Assembly (NCBI RefSeq): GCF_003149025.1
Contig: NZ_QGDV01000001.1
Span: 248,001 to 312,000 of the forward strand
From: Rathayibacter iranicus NCPPB 2253 = VKM Ac-1602
GTDB taxonomy: Bacteria; Actinomycetota; Actinomycetes; Actinomycetales; Microbacteriaceae
Reading direction: 5' to 3'
DNA: 64,000 nucleotides
Part shown: positions 44,576-52,978 of the stretch, piece after piece
Layout: every line of letters starts with the position of its first letter
Numbering within the stretch: position 1 is the stretch's first letter
Translations under genes and position numbers: made by a program
Notes under the pieces: generated by a model
Seen by the model: the letters and a program-made list of their open reading frames with translations, nothing else
The model's database searches: none
Told to the model about the DNA's origin: nothing

Positions 44576-45560
44576 GTGGGGCGGATCGGCTCCCGGTGCC
44601 GCCCGTTCCGAGATCTGACACACGGTGGGGAAGCTGGCGGGTGAGCACCAGGACGACCACGACGATGGTGAAGGCGATCCAGGACCCGAGGCCGAGGGGA
44701 CCTACGAGGATCGGGTCGACGGATTCCCCTTGTGCGGCAAACAGGGTGACAAGCCCGTCGGCCGCGTTGAGTGCGCCGTGGGCGACGACCGCTGGCCACA
44801 GCGATTCGCTCCTCAGCCGTAGCCACCCGACAAGCACACCGATCAGGGTCGTCGCAACGATCATCAGACCGACGCCGACGAGGTTCGGTTCGTCGAAGTT
44901 GTAGCCCAGCAGGATGATCGGTGCGTGCCAAGCGCCCCACAGCACACCGGTGATGATGAGCGCAGGCCAGGTCCCGAGGGGCAGCAGCGCGGGAAGTAAC
45001 CAGCCACGCCACCCGACCTCCTCGCCGAAGGCGAGCATCGAGTTCACTGCGGTACCGATCGGGATGCTGAGGAGTTGGAGTGTCGCGATCGTCCACACCG
45101 ACACGGGAAGTGCCCCCCCGATGGCGGCTTCCAGGGCAGCGCTGAATCCTGACAAATGGACGATATCGAGTGTGACGAAGCCGAGTGCTGCGGCGAGTCC
45201 GATCCCCGCAAGGAGGATGACGGGGACGAGGAGCACGGCCAGGGCCGTAAATCCGATTGTTCGTTTCAGCGGATGCAGTAGCCAGATCCCGAGTCGCCGC
45301 AGCACCGCGCGGGTCGCATGCTGTCGTTGCAGGAACACGACCGTCAGCGTCGCGACGAGGGGTGTGAACATCATCGCTGGCACGAGCACTGTGGCGAACG
45401 CCGACGACAGTCCGCTTCCCGTGATCCACAGCGAGAGTTCCACCGCCCAGGCAAGTCCGAATGCGACCAGCACGAAGACCGCGATTGTCGGCCATGCGGC
45501 GGTCGCGTCATCCGCCCCTGCTGGTCCTCCTCGCTGCACAGTCCGTGAACCAGCAGTCAT
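44499..45560 (-). CDS. CPBP-family intramembrane metalloprotease
   Basis: 353 aa with about eight helices. The CAAX-protease/bacteriocin-processing motifs are present: LAFGEEVGWRGWLLP (EExxxR), LWGAWHAPII (H) and WPAVVAHGALNAADG (second HxxxN). Last gene of the Sdp-like operon; its ATG overlaps the preceding stop by 4 nt. CPBP proteins in bacteriocin loci confer self-immunity or process peptides, so an immunity or maturation role is a reasonable inference. A polar tail of about 40 residues overlaps antisense with the permease 3' end. Confidence 0.82.
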   Translation of the reverse strand: MTAGSRTVQRGGPAGADDATAAWPTIAVFVLVAFGLAWAVELSLWITGSGLSSAFATVLVPAMMFTPLVATLTVVFLQRQHATRAVLRRLGIWLLHPLKRTIGFTALAVLLVPVILLAGIGLAAALGFVTLDIVHLSGFSAALEAAIGGALPVSVWTIATLQLLSIPIGTAVNSMLAFGEEVGWRGWLLPALLPLGTWPALIITGVLWGAWHAPIILLGYNFDEPNLVGVGLMIVATTLIGVLVGWLRLRSESLWPAVVAHGALNAADGLVTLFAAQGESVDPILVGPLGLGSWIAFTIVVVVLVLTRQLPHRVSDLGTGGTGSRSAPLTPDRRPAPPSRSPRSAHNRGPGGR

Positions 45561-46021
45561 CGAGCACCCATCCGAGCTTGGATGAGGTCGGCGACGCGCT
45601 CTGGGTGACGGCACTGCACCACATACTCCCGATTGCCGCGAGTACGCAGGAGGAGAGCAGGGCGATTCCCGAGGATCAACCCGGTCGCGTTGCCCCGCCA
45701 CCGCAGGCCGACGCCACCGAAGCGGAACCACGTCTGGTCCTCGACGCCGACAGACTGTAGTTCGGAAAATTCCAGCCGACGCCGCCAGATCGGAATGAAC
45801 CGCAGCTCGATGTCGCGGGCGACGTCCACGCGAACGGATGCGGTGATGAGCACCAGACCGACGGCGAGCACGAGTACGGATGGGAGCATCGTGAGTGTGG
45901 CTGGCACTGCGCCTATCGCATCGACGAGAACGACTGCAAGGGCGACCATGCCGCCGAAACTCAGCAGGAGAAACGCTCCCAGTACCTTCATCCAAATGGG
46001 GCCGTTCATTCGATCCGTCAC
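45557..46021 (-). CDS. Small membrane protein with PH-like C-terminal part, candidate immunity protein
   Basis: 154 aa. Two N-terminal helices (VLGAFLLLSFGGMVALAVVLV and LTMLPSVLVLAVGLVLITA) are followed by about 95 cytosolic residues predicted to be mostly beta strand (RFIPIWRRRLEFSELQSVGVED...RGNREYVVQCRHPERVADLI), the layout of bacterial PH-domain membrane proteins. Start GTG overlaps the SdpB-like stop (GTGA) and its stop overlaps the protease ATG. No close family is recognised. Position between toxin-maturation genes and a CPBP protein makes immunity plausible, unproven. Confidence 0.6.
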   Translation of the reverse strand: MTDRMNGPIWMKVLGAFLLLSFGGMVALAVVLVDAIGAVPATLTMLPSVLVLAVGLVLITASVRVDVARDIELRFIPIWRRRLEFSELQSVGVEDQTWFRFGGVGLRWRGNATGLILGNRPALLLRTRGNREYVVQCRHPERVADLIQARMGAR

Positions 46022-46950
46022 GCTGGTATCTCCTCTGCTTTGTGCACACGCTGGTGTGTCGTCCGGGGTCGAGACGAGGACCATCCAATCGGGACGACCA
46101 GAATCAGCAAGGCGGCGAACATTACGAACGCGAAGCTCGACACTCCGAGGACGAGCCAGATCCCGAGGTGGAACACGAGCGCGGTGGGCAGTAAAACCCG
46201 CAGTCGGAATGACACCGGCAGGAACACTGAGATGGCGAGGCTGAACTCCAGCACGAGTGTCCCCCACGAGAGCGCAGCGACCAGTGGCGGCTGCGATGTG
46301 ACCCACTCAGCGGTCGTCCGGAAGATCCAGGGCGCGCCAAAGACATTGTTTCGCACCCAGTAGAAGAGCGCTGTCCCGTTTACCCACTCCGAGCTCTCGA
46401 GCTTCCCCAGGCAGGCTACGAGATAGACCACCGCAACCTGCAGCTTCGCGAGAGCAACGCCAACATCAGCCAGATAGACGCGAGACCCGAGGCCTCGGTC
46501 AGACTGAACAGCTGTCCAAGAGTGTCGGCGCCAGTCAGTAAGACTGACGGGCAGCATGAGCAGCCCCAGGATGCCGGCGAGCTGGTCTCCGCCGTCCGGT
46601 GCGGCGCTCGTCATCGGCAGAGCGAGAAGAAGAACCGCTGTCGGGACCGCGGCCAGGGCTGGGAACCAACCTGACGCGACAGAAAGACAGAGCAAACCCG
46701 CTACCGCCTGCGCACCGCCCACCGCACTCTCTGGGAGCCAGCACGGCCAAGCCAGCCAGCCCACGCTCGCAGCACAACGAGCAGTCAATGCTCCGTCTAC
46801 CGGCGTGAACAGAACGGCCGAAGGAGTCAGTAGGTAAGTTAGACCAGCACCCAGGGCGAGCAGACTACGAGCGGCTCCGAGTGGGGCGGTCCATGGCGTC
46901 GGCAACCGAAGCGTTTCGCTGAGCCAGTAGTCGCGAGTTCGGGTCAACAT
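46018..46950 (-). CDS. SdpB-like HTTM membrane protein
   Basis: 310 aa, about eight helices. It matches the HTTM/vitamin-K-carboxylase-like membrane fold used by SdpB: long hydrophobic N-terminal part, then LGKLESSEWVNGTALFYWVRNNVFGAPW, followed by further helices. In Bacillus subtilis SdpB works with SdpA to turn pro-SdpC into the extracellular SDP toxin. The start lies inside the end of the SdpA-like gene (7-nt overlap), which supports joint expression. Confidence 0.78.
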   Translation of the reverse strand: MLTRTRDYWLSETLRLPTPWTAPLGAARSLLALGAGLTYLLTPSAVLFTPVDGALTARCAASVGWLAWPCWLPESAVGGAQAVAGLLCLSVASGWFPALAAVPTAVLLLALPMTSAAPDGGDQLAGILGLLMLPVSLTDWRRHSWTAVQSDRGLGSRVYLADVGVALAKLQVAVVYLVACLGKLESSEWVNGTALFYWVRNNVFGAPWIFRTTAEWVTSQPPLVAALSWGTLVLEFSLAISVFLPVSFRLRVLLPTALVFHLGIWLVLGVSSFAFVMFAALLILVVPIGWSSSRPRTTHQRVHKAEEIPA

Positions 46951-47516
46951 GCAACGTCCAAGAAAATGGCTTCGTGGAAGCGGGCCTCAGCTTGGAGGTT
47001 CCGCCACTCCCACGGCACAGGCTTCTGCGCAACGAGGAGCAGCTCACCGCAGAGTGTCGGATTGTTGCGAGGATTGTGAACTCGGAGCGGTTCCCCAGCC
47101 GCAACCGCTTCACAAGCGTTTTCGGTTCCGCACTTCGTCCACGCTCCTTGCCCGACCCCCTGCAGGAAGGTCGCGATTTCAGCTCCCTGTGCCCGACCCA
47201 TTCGATTGAAACCGAGGGCCCATTCGGCAGAGGCGCTGACATCAACCGATCGGTTTACCAGCGAATTGTCCGAGACCTCGAAGGGGACGAGGTAGTCGCT
47301 CTGCGCGTCCTTTGTGAAAAACGCCCATCCCTGTGGTGCTATCTGCCGAGTTACCTGAATCACGTCGTTCCGAGCCGGCGGAAGTACAGATGGCCTGAAA
47401 CTGACCGCTCCTTGGAACACGTAAAAGGCGAGCGTCAGACCAACGATGCCGGCTACCACGATGGACAGACGAGAAGCGGGGGCGGAAGATCCCCTCTTCC
47501 ACGTCAGGAGCGGCAA
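46944..47516 (-). CDS. SdpA-like antimicrobial peptide system protein
   Basis: 190 aa. A single N-terminal membrane segment (RLSIVVAGIVGLTLAFYVFQG) precedes an outer or cytosolic soluble domain with QIAPQGWAFFTKDAQSDYLVPF, the conserved PQGWxFFTxD stretch of the SdpA family, and three later Cys. In Bacillus, SdpA acts with SdpB in SDP toxin production. The start appears to be a TTG at 47516, one base after the SdpC-like stop, with no better ATG. Confidence 0.75.
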   Translation of the reverse strand: MPLLTWKRGSSAPASRLSIVVAGIVGLTLAFYVFQGAVSFRPSVLPPARNDVIQVTRQIAPQGWAFFTKDAQSDYLVPFEVSDNSLVNRSVDVSASAEWALGFNRMGRAQGAEIATFLQGVGQGAWTKCGTENACEAVAAGEPLRVHNPRNNPTLCGELLLVAQKPVPWEWRNLQAEARFHEAIFLDVAC

Positions 47517-47517
47517 T

Positions 47518-48240
47518 TCAGCGACCGAACTGCTCGATCACCGCTGCGACAACGCCGTCGGAGAACCGGTCACTGGTGCTAGCAACGACGGCTGACTTCG
47601 TCTCCACGGCGTTGTTCTGATAGGCCACGTTCGTCCCGGCCGCGACGTTGAACCCGAGCGCGATGTTGGCAGCAAGGGCGTAGTTCACTGCCGCAACGGC
47701 GGTCACCGCGATGACAGCTCCGAGTGCGACGACGACCGCAACGCCACAATCCGTTCCGACCTCACCCGGCACATGAGTCTTTTCTGCCTCCAGCGACTGC
47801 ACCGCCTCGGCCATGGTCGGAGTCTGCAACATTTGGTCGTAAGCGCTGGTCAAGTCTTGCTGCACCTTGACGGGGTCGCCGTCGAGAACTGTTGCACCGA
47901 GCCGTGAAAAGTACTTCGCGTCGCTCGCAATCAACTCCTCTTCAATATGCTGCACTTTCGCAACAGACTCAGGAGTCGCCACCTCCTGCAGAACGGTCTC
48001 GATCTCGTCATCAGTGAGCGAAGAGACGTCTGCGTTCTTGAGCAGAGCGCGAGTGCTGTCTCCGCCCTGCAAGAAGAACAGGGCCTCGAACACCTTGTGC
48101 CCCCTCAGTGCCGGGTCTGTCGCCCCCTCTACCGTTGCGGCAGAGGCCGACGTTGCGTCCGGCTGGCAGACGGCCATGATGCTGACCGTTCCGATAACGG
48201 TGGCCGCTGCGACGACGAGCGCGATGATTCGCTTGTTCAT
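47518..48240 (-). CDS. SdpC-like toxin precursor
   Basis: 240 aa secreted precursor. A signal peptide (MNKRIIALVVAAATVIGTVS, cleavage near SASA) is followed by GHKVFEALFFLQGG (about residues 48-60), the segment that marks SdpC-family proteins, a helical linker, and a hydrophobic segment at about 166-206 starting after Cys165 and rich in Ala, Val and Asn. In Bacillus the active 42-residue membrane-killing peptide is excised from the corresponding internal hydrophobic part. Only one Cys lies near this core, unlike the disulfide of SDP. First gene of the operon; GGGAG precedes the ATG. Confidence 0.75.
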   Translation of the reverse strand: MNKRIIALVVAAATVIGTVSIMAVCQPDATSASAATVEGATDPALRGHKVFEALFFLQGGDSTRALLKNADVSSLTDDEIETVLQEVATPESVAKVQHIEEELIASDAKYFSRLGATVLDGDPVKVQQDLTSAYDQMLQTPTMAEAVQSLEAEKTHVPGEVGTDCGVAVVVALGAVIAVTAVAAVNYALAANIALGFNVAAGTNVAYQNNAVETKSAVVASTSDRFSDGVVAAVIEQFGR

Positions 48241-48450
48241 GAAAATACTCCCGAGGGTTTAGCTCCCCAGCACGTTAGCAACAGTGGAATACCCATGCCA
48301 CCCCCCAGCTCGGGTGTAGTGCTGCGCATTCGCCGCTCGGCGCACCACGGATGAGAAACATCTGCTAGTTGATGGGCGGCCGGTCGCCACGGAACTTCGC
48401 CAGTGGCTCGTTTTCATGCCGACTAGCTACCTGCCGTGTTCGGTATAAAT
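48241..48450. other. Region upstream of the Sdp-like operon
   Basis: Must contain the operon promoter. I see no confident -35/-10 pair and no regulator gene next to the operon; the next gene to the right is the IS remnant. Confidence 0.4.
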
Positions 48451-48535
48451 TGAGGCTTATGCACTGGCGCGCCCAGCGAACAAGCCTCTGACCAGGGTTT
48501 TTGTGAAGCCCTCCCCGAATTTTGCATAAGCCTCA
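48451..48535. repeat. IS-end-like repeat with terminal inverted repeats, copy 2
   Basis: TGAGGCTTATGCA (48451-48463) and TGCATAAGCCTCA (48523-48535) are perfect 13-bp inverted repeats around 59 bp, most of which matches 215-279. A third TGAGGCTTATGCA is at 48579-48591, just before the transposase remnant. This can be a miniature element or two IS ends left by nested insertion and deletion. Confidence 0.7.
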
Positions 48536-48578
48536 TTCTCTAGAGTGTTTCGCTTAATGGGCAACCTGTGTGATCTAT

Positions 48579-48591
48579 TGAGGCTTATGCA
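48579..48591 (+). repeat. Inverted-repeat end of the transposase remnant
   Basis: TGAGGCTTATGCA, identical to the left end of the repeat at 48451 and followed by AAATC, 60 nt upstream of the transposase frame. No matching right end is seen after 48992, consistent with a truncated IS. Confidence 0.55.
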
Positions 48592-48651
48592 AAATCTGAT
48601 TGATCGAGGTGAAGTCGTGCGTGTCGGCCACGAATAACGCCGGCTGATTCG

Positions 48652-48992
48652 TTGCGATTGAAAAGCAATTTCCGACAGGAACTCTTCGCAAAGGAACCAG
48701 CCGGTGCACAAGCAGCTACTACGGGAATGACGGCCGGGCACTACGCGATCCTCGTCGAACGGATCGAAAACGAATCCATCTGGCAGTGGCGCCGAGGGCG
48801 GCCACTGCGACTCTTGCTCGCAGTGGAGCGCTGCAGGTCACTCTTCTCGACTATGGCCACAACGTCTCCGAGCAGTCGATAGCCAATTTCGTCGGCGTCA
48901 ATCAGTCGACCGTTTCGCGAATGATCGCGCTTGTTGAAGCAATGCTCAATGTCGTGACCGACTGTCCGACGCAGTGTCGAGACTCGCCGTAG
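48652..48992 (+). pseudogene. IS5-type transposase fragment, frameshifted
   Basis: The first frame gives TAGHYAILVERIE...WQWRRGRP (to about 48825); the next frame continues with GALQVTLLDYGHNVSEQSIANFVGVNQSTVSRMIALVEAML. Together they match the N-terminal helix-turn-helix part of DDE_Tnp_4/IS5-like transposases. The whole DDE catalytic domain is missing downstream, so it cannot move by itself. It lies between the Sdp-like operon and the OmpR-type two-component system. Confidence 0.7.
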
Positions 48993-49102
48993 CGAAGGGC
49001 CCAAGGAACTCGCCGCAGATCCGCCGACGGCGCATCGGGCGCCCACAGCGGCGGCGTCGACGGTTCATAGCGTACACATAGGAAACTCCCGATACTGGAG
49101 TC

Positions 49103-49864
49103 ATGAGCACCTCTGTCCCCTCGAAGCACCTCGCCCCCGCGCAGCGTACCCGCCTCAAGCGGGCCGACGGGACGCCCATCCGCGTCCTCGTGGTCGATGA
49201 CGAGAGCACGCTGACCGACCTGCTCCAGATGGCGCTGCGCTACGAGGGCTGGGAGGTGCGCACGGCCGCCGAGGGCCGCGCCGCGATCACGATCACCCGC
49301 GAGTTCCGGCCGGATGTCATCGTGCTCGACGTGATGCTCCCCGACATCGACGGACTCCAGGTGCTCCAGCGGGTGCGTGCGGACGGCAGCGAGACCCCGG
49401 TGCTCTTCCTCACCGCGAAAGATGCGCTCGATGATCGCATCGCCGGGCTCACCGCGGGCGGTGACGACTACGTGACCAAGCCGTTCTCGCTCGAGGAGCT
49501 GGTTGCTCGAATGCGCGGCCTCATCCGCCGCAGCACCCTGCTCGCGAGCGACGCCGACGATCCCGAGGTGGTGGTCGGCGACCTGGTGCTCAACGAGGAC
49601 AGCCACGAGGTGCGCCGCGGAACCGATGAGATCGAGCTGACCGCGACCGAGTTCGAGCTGTTGCGTTTCCTGATGCGCAACCCGCGCCGAGTGCTGAGCA
49701 AGGCGCAGATTCTCGACCGGGTCTGGTCATACGACTTTGGCGGCAAGTCGAGCGTGGTCGAGATCTACGTCTCGTACCTGCGCAAGAAGATCGATGCCGG
49801 ACGCTCGCCGATGATCCACACCGTGCGCGGCGCCGGCTACCTGCTCAAGCCCGCCGACCAGTGA
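49103..49864 (+). CDS. OmpR-family response regulator
   Basis: 253 aa. After about 25 variable residues comes the receiver (IRVLVVDDESTLTDLLQMAL; phospho-Asp in VIVLDVMLPD; Lys in YVTKPFSLEEL) and then the winged-helix DNA-binding domain (RRGTDEIELTATEFELLRFLMRNPRRVLSKAQILDRVW...VSYLRKKID). GGAG precedes the ATG. It overlaps the kinase gene by 4 nt. Confidence 0.92.
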   Translation: MSTSVPSKHLAPAQRTRLKRADGTPIRVLVVDDESTLTDLLQMALRYEGWEVRTAAEGRAAITITREFRPDVIVLDVMLPDIDGLQVLQRVRADGSETPVLFLTAKDALDDRIAGLTAGGDDYVTKPFSLEELVARMRGLIRRSTLLASDADDPEVVVGDLVLNEDSHEVRRGTDEIELTATEFELLRFLMRNPRRVLSKAQILDRVWSYDFGGKSSVVEIYVSYLRKKIDAGRSPMIHTVRGAGYLLKPADQ

Positions 49865-51405
49865 CCCTCGGCGGCCGCCCCGCGTTCGGCGATTTCGCGA
49901 CCCGCTCCGCGCTGCGGCGCTCCCGCGGCGGTCGGCGTGCCCCGTGGACGCTGCGACGCCGGATGGTCGTCGCCGTGGTCCTGCTCGTCGCGGTGACGGC
50001 GGGGATCGTCGGCGCGGTCAGCGTGCTCTCGCTGCGGGGCATCCTCTACGAGAGCACGGGCGTCCAGCTGCGGGAGTCGATCCAGCGATTGCGGGCGTTC
50101 GACGGCCCGGGAGGATTCGCCGGGCCGAGCGCGATCGAACGCGCTACGTCGTGCCCGAGTGGATCTTTCGGCAATGGACCGAGCCAGAATCTCAGCACCA
50201 TCACGGCGGTGCAGGCACTCGACGGCTCCTTCGTTGGCGCGTACATCGACGCGGCCGACGTGTGCCGGCAGTTCTCCGAGCCCGCCGACTCCGTCCTCAA
50301 GGCCGCAGTCACCGCCGCGGGGAACCAGGTGACTCTCGAGCTGCCGGGGAGTCTCGGGACGTACCGCGTGCAGGCGGCCGTCGTCGATGGCTCCGTCGTT
50401 GTCGTCGGCGTGCCGCTGGGCGAGGTGACCGAGACGCTCGGCTCCCTCACCTGGGTGGTCGTCGCAGTGGTGCTGCTCGCGATGCTGCTTGTGGCGCTGA
50501 TCGCCACGGCGATCATCCGCGTGGCTCTGCGTCCGCTCGAGCGGGTGGAGGCGACAGCGACGCGGGTCGCCGAGCTGCCGCTGGACCGCGGTGACGTCGA
50601 GCTGGTCGAGCGGGTCCCGGAGGAGGATGCCGATACGCGCACCGAGGTCGGCCGGGTGGGTGCCGCGTTCAACCGCATGCTCGACCATGTCACCGGGGCG
50701 CTGGAGTCGCGGCAGGCGAGCGAGAACAAGGTCCGGCAGTTCGTCGCCGACGCCTCGCACGAACTCCGCACGCCGCTGTCCGCGATCCGCGGGTACGCCG
50801 AACTTCCCCGGCGCGGCGAAACCGAGCTGTCCGAGGCGGCCGCCTACTCCCTCGACCGGATCGAATCGGCCGCCACTCGGATGACCTCACTGGTCGAGGA
50901 CCTGCTGCTGCTCGCCCGCCTCGATGAGGGCCGCGCCCTCGAGAAGGAGTCGGTCGACCTGACGCTGCTGTTGATCGAGGCCGTCTCGGATGCTCACGCC
51001 GCCGGACCTGACCACGAATGGGACCTCGAACTGCCGGAGGAGCCGATCGAGATCCGCGGCGACGGCTTCCGGCTGCACCAGGTGGTCGCGAATGTGCTGC
51101 GAAACGCTGCCGTGCACACTCCGCCCGGCACCCGCGTGGTGGCGGCGCTGGTGAAGGAGCGGTCCGAGGGTCGGGCGATCGCAGTCGTGACGATCACCGA
51201 CTCCGGCCCGGGCATCGCACCGGAGTTAGTGCCGGTTCTGTTCGAGCGGTTCGCTCGCGGCGACTCGTCCCGGGCGCGGACGACCGGATCCACAGGGCTC
51301 GGGCTGGCGATCGTGGCGGCCGTGGTCGACGCGCACGGCGGGCGGGTACTTGTGGAGTCGACGCCGGGGCGGACGAGCTTCCGCGTGGAGCTACCGGCGG
51401 ACTGA
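49861..51405 (+). CDS. Sensor histidine kinase (HisKA type)
   Basis: 514 aa. Two helices (about residues 35-60 and 195-220) flank an extracellular sensor of about 135 residues with two Cys; a HAMP linker follows, then HisKA with FVADASHELRTPLSAIRGYAEL (phospho-His) and HATPase_c (VVANVLRNAAVHTPPGT, DSGPGIAPE, GSTGLGLAIVAAVVDAHGG). It forms a pair with the upstream regulator. An inverted repeat array begins 10 nt after the stop. The signal is unknown. Confidence 0.92.
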   Translation: MTLGGRPAFGDFATRSALRRSRGGRRAPWTLRRRMVVAVVLLVAVTAGIVGAVSVLSLRGILYESTGVQLRESIQRLRAFDGPGGFAGPSAIERATSCPSGSFGNGPSQNLSTITAVQALDGSFVGAYIDAADVCRQFSEPADSVLKAAVTAAGNQVTLELPGSLGTYRVQAAVVDGSVVVVGVPLGEVTETLGSLTWVVVAVVLLAMLLVALIATAIIRVALRPLERVEATATRVAELPLDRGDVELVERVPEEDADTRTEVGRVGAAFNRMLDHVTGALESRQASENKVRQFVADASHELRTPLSAIRGYAELPRRGETELSEAAAYSLDRIESAATRMTSLVEDLLLLARLDEGRALEKESVDLTLLLIEAVSDAHAAGPDHEWDLELPEEPIEIRGDGFRLHQVVANVLRNAAVHTPPGTRVVAALVKERSEGRAIAVVTITDSGPGIAPELVPVLFERFARGDSSRARTTGSTGLGLAIVAAVVDAHGGRVLVESTPGRTSFRVELPAD

Positions 51406-51414
51406 GCGGCTGGC

Positions 51415-51633
51415 GTGCGATTCGCAGGAGTCGGTGCGATTCGCAGGACCGACGTGCGATCTGCAGGGGCTGGTGCGATCTGCAGGGGATCCGCGCCCGG
51501 AGCCTCATCCTGCGGGTGATCAGCCTCCGGACGTGGCCGATCCCCTGCGAATCGCACCGACCCCTGCGAATCGCACCGACCCCTGCGAATCGCACCGACT
51601 CCTGCGAATCGCACCGGGTCCTGCGAATCGCAC
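51415..51633. repeat. Inverted array of a 14-bp unit, copy B
   Basis: Four forward units (51415, 51434, 51454, 51473; GTGCGATTCGCAGG twice, then GTGCGATCTGCAGG twice) face five reverse units CCTGCGAATCGCAC (51544, 51563, 51582, 51601, 51620; period exactly 19). The centre is 57 bp, as in copy A. Each unit contains a small palindrome (TGCGA-N-TCGCA). It lies between convergent genes. Confidence 0.88.
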
Positions 51634-51641
51634 GCCGGCCG

Positions 51642-52664
51642 CTACACCGAGACGCCCAGTCGGCGGCGCGCGTCGTCGAGCGTCCGCACCACCTGCACCA
51701 CCTCGTCGAGCGGGTGCAGCGGCGACTCAGTGCGCCCCTCGGTCACGTACTCGGCGACATGCAGCGCCTCCCAGGCCAGGCCCTCGCCGCCCTGCAGCGG
51801 CGATTCGTCTGTCCAGGACGCGCTCTCGGCGTCGCGGGTGAGCGTGATACCGCTGGGGGTCCAGAACGACGGGTGCACGTCGATCCGCCCCTCGCTGCCC
51901 GCGACGCTCGCCGCATGACGGGTAGTGGCCAGCACGGTCGACGTGGACACTGACTGCACGCCGTGGGCGTGGCTGCCGACTATCGTCGCGGTGGCATCGA
52001 CGCCCGTCGAGGTCAGGCTGCCCGCGACCACCGTGCTCCGCGGAGTCCCAGCGACCATCGAGACGAAGGAGGAGGCGTACACGCCGACGTCCAGCAGACC
52101 GCCGCCGGCGAGCGCCGGGTCGAAGATGCGACTGGCCGGGTCGAACTCGAAGGCCGCGCCGAAGTCGGCCGAGACTAGCGCCGTCGCGCCGATCGCCCCG
52201 TCTGCGAGCAGCTGCCGAACGACGTCCATGTGCGGGAGGTAACGCATCCACATGGCCTCCATTGCAAAGACTCCGGCGTCGCGGGCGGCGTGCACAATCA
52301 TCTCGGCCTCGCCCGGAGTCGGCGCGAACGGCTTCTCGACCAGGATGTGCTTGCCCGCCGCGATGGCGAGCAGCGCCTGCCGGGCGTGCTCGGAGTGTGG
52401 CGACGCGATGTAGACGACGTCGACCTGCGGATCGTCGACGACGGCCTCGTAGCCGGCCGACGCTCGCTCGATCCCGAAGCGACTCGCGAAGCGCTCGGCC
52501 CGCTCGAGCGAGCGAGAGCCGACGGCGACGACTCGCTGCCGCGTGTGCTTCTGCAGTGCCTCCACGAACGAGGTCGCGATAGAGCCCGGGGCAATCACCC
52601 CCCAGCGCAGAACGGGGGAGTCAAGGAGGGAGGGGAGCCGAGGTTCGGGGAGCGTCAGTGCCAT
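51642..52664 (-). CDS. Gfo/Idh/MocA-family oxidoreductase
   Basis: 340 aa. LRWGVIAPGSIATSFVEALQ is the nucleotide-binding start, VEKPFAPTPGEA carries the conserved Lys, and FDPALAGGGLLDVGVYASSFVSMVAGTP the substrate-domain motif. It stands alone, in contrast to the operon at 37-40 kb. Substrate unknown. Confidence 0.87.
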   Translation of the reverse strand: MALTLPEPRLPSLLDSPVLRWGVIAPGSIATSFVEALQKHTRQRVVAVGSRSLERAERFASRFGIERASAGYEAVVDDPQVDVVYIASPHSEHARQALLAIAAGKHILVEKPFAPTPGEAEMIVHAARDAGVFAMEAMWMRYLPHMDVVRQLLADGAIGATALVSADFGAAFEFDPASRIFDPALAGGGLLDVGVYASSFVSMVAGTPRSTVVAGSLTSTGVDATATIVGSHAHGVQSVSTSTVLATTRHAASVAGSEGRIDVHPSFWTPSGITLTRDAESASWTDESPLQGGEGLAWEALHVAEYVTEGRTESPLHPLDEVVQVVRTLDDARRRLGVSV

Positions 52665-52833
52665 GCATCCACGCTAAAGCTCTGCGGCCGCGCGGAGCGA
52701 GGGGTGCGCCCAACGTTCCTTGGGCGTGACGGCACGCGCCGTCGCGGGCAGAGGAGGGCGTCATGCCCGAGCACTACACCCTGGGCATCGTCGCCCTCGG
52801 GATCGTGTTACCTCGACCACGTTCTGGCTGCTC
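52665..52833. other. Intergenic region with a possible small ORF
   Basis: At 52763 an ATG follows GAGGAGGGCG and opens a 68-codon frame (MPEHYTLGIVALGIVL...) to 52969. The first 16 residues are hydrophobic, the rest is translated palindromic repeat, so it is more likely a disrupted small gene than an intact one. Confidence 0.35.
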
Positions 52834-52890
52834 CCGTGAGATGCCTCTTCGGTACGCGACTCGCGAGGCGTACCGAAAGGCATCTCGCGG
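52834..52890. repeat. Two-stem palindromic element, copy 2
   Basis: Outer stem CCGTGAGATGCC/GGCATCTCGCGG (one mismatch), inner stem TTCGGTACGC/GCGTACCGAA (10 bp perfect), 10-nt loop. Located upstream of the M14 carboxypeptidase gene, not between convergent genes. Confidence 0.85.
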
Positions 52891-52978
52891 CGGAGATCTA
52901 GCCGACACGTGGCGGAAACATGCGGGGTTTAGGTTCCTGAAAGGGTTCACACTCAGTTCGGAGGTTTAGACGCCGACG

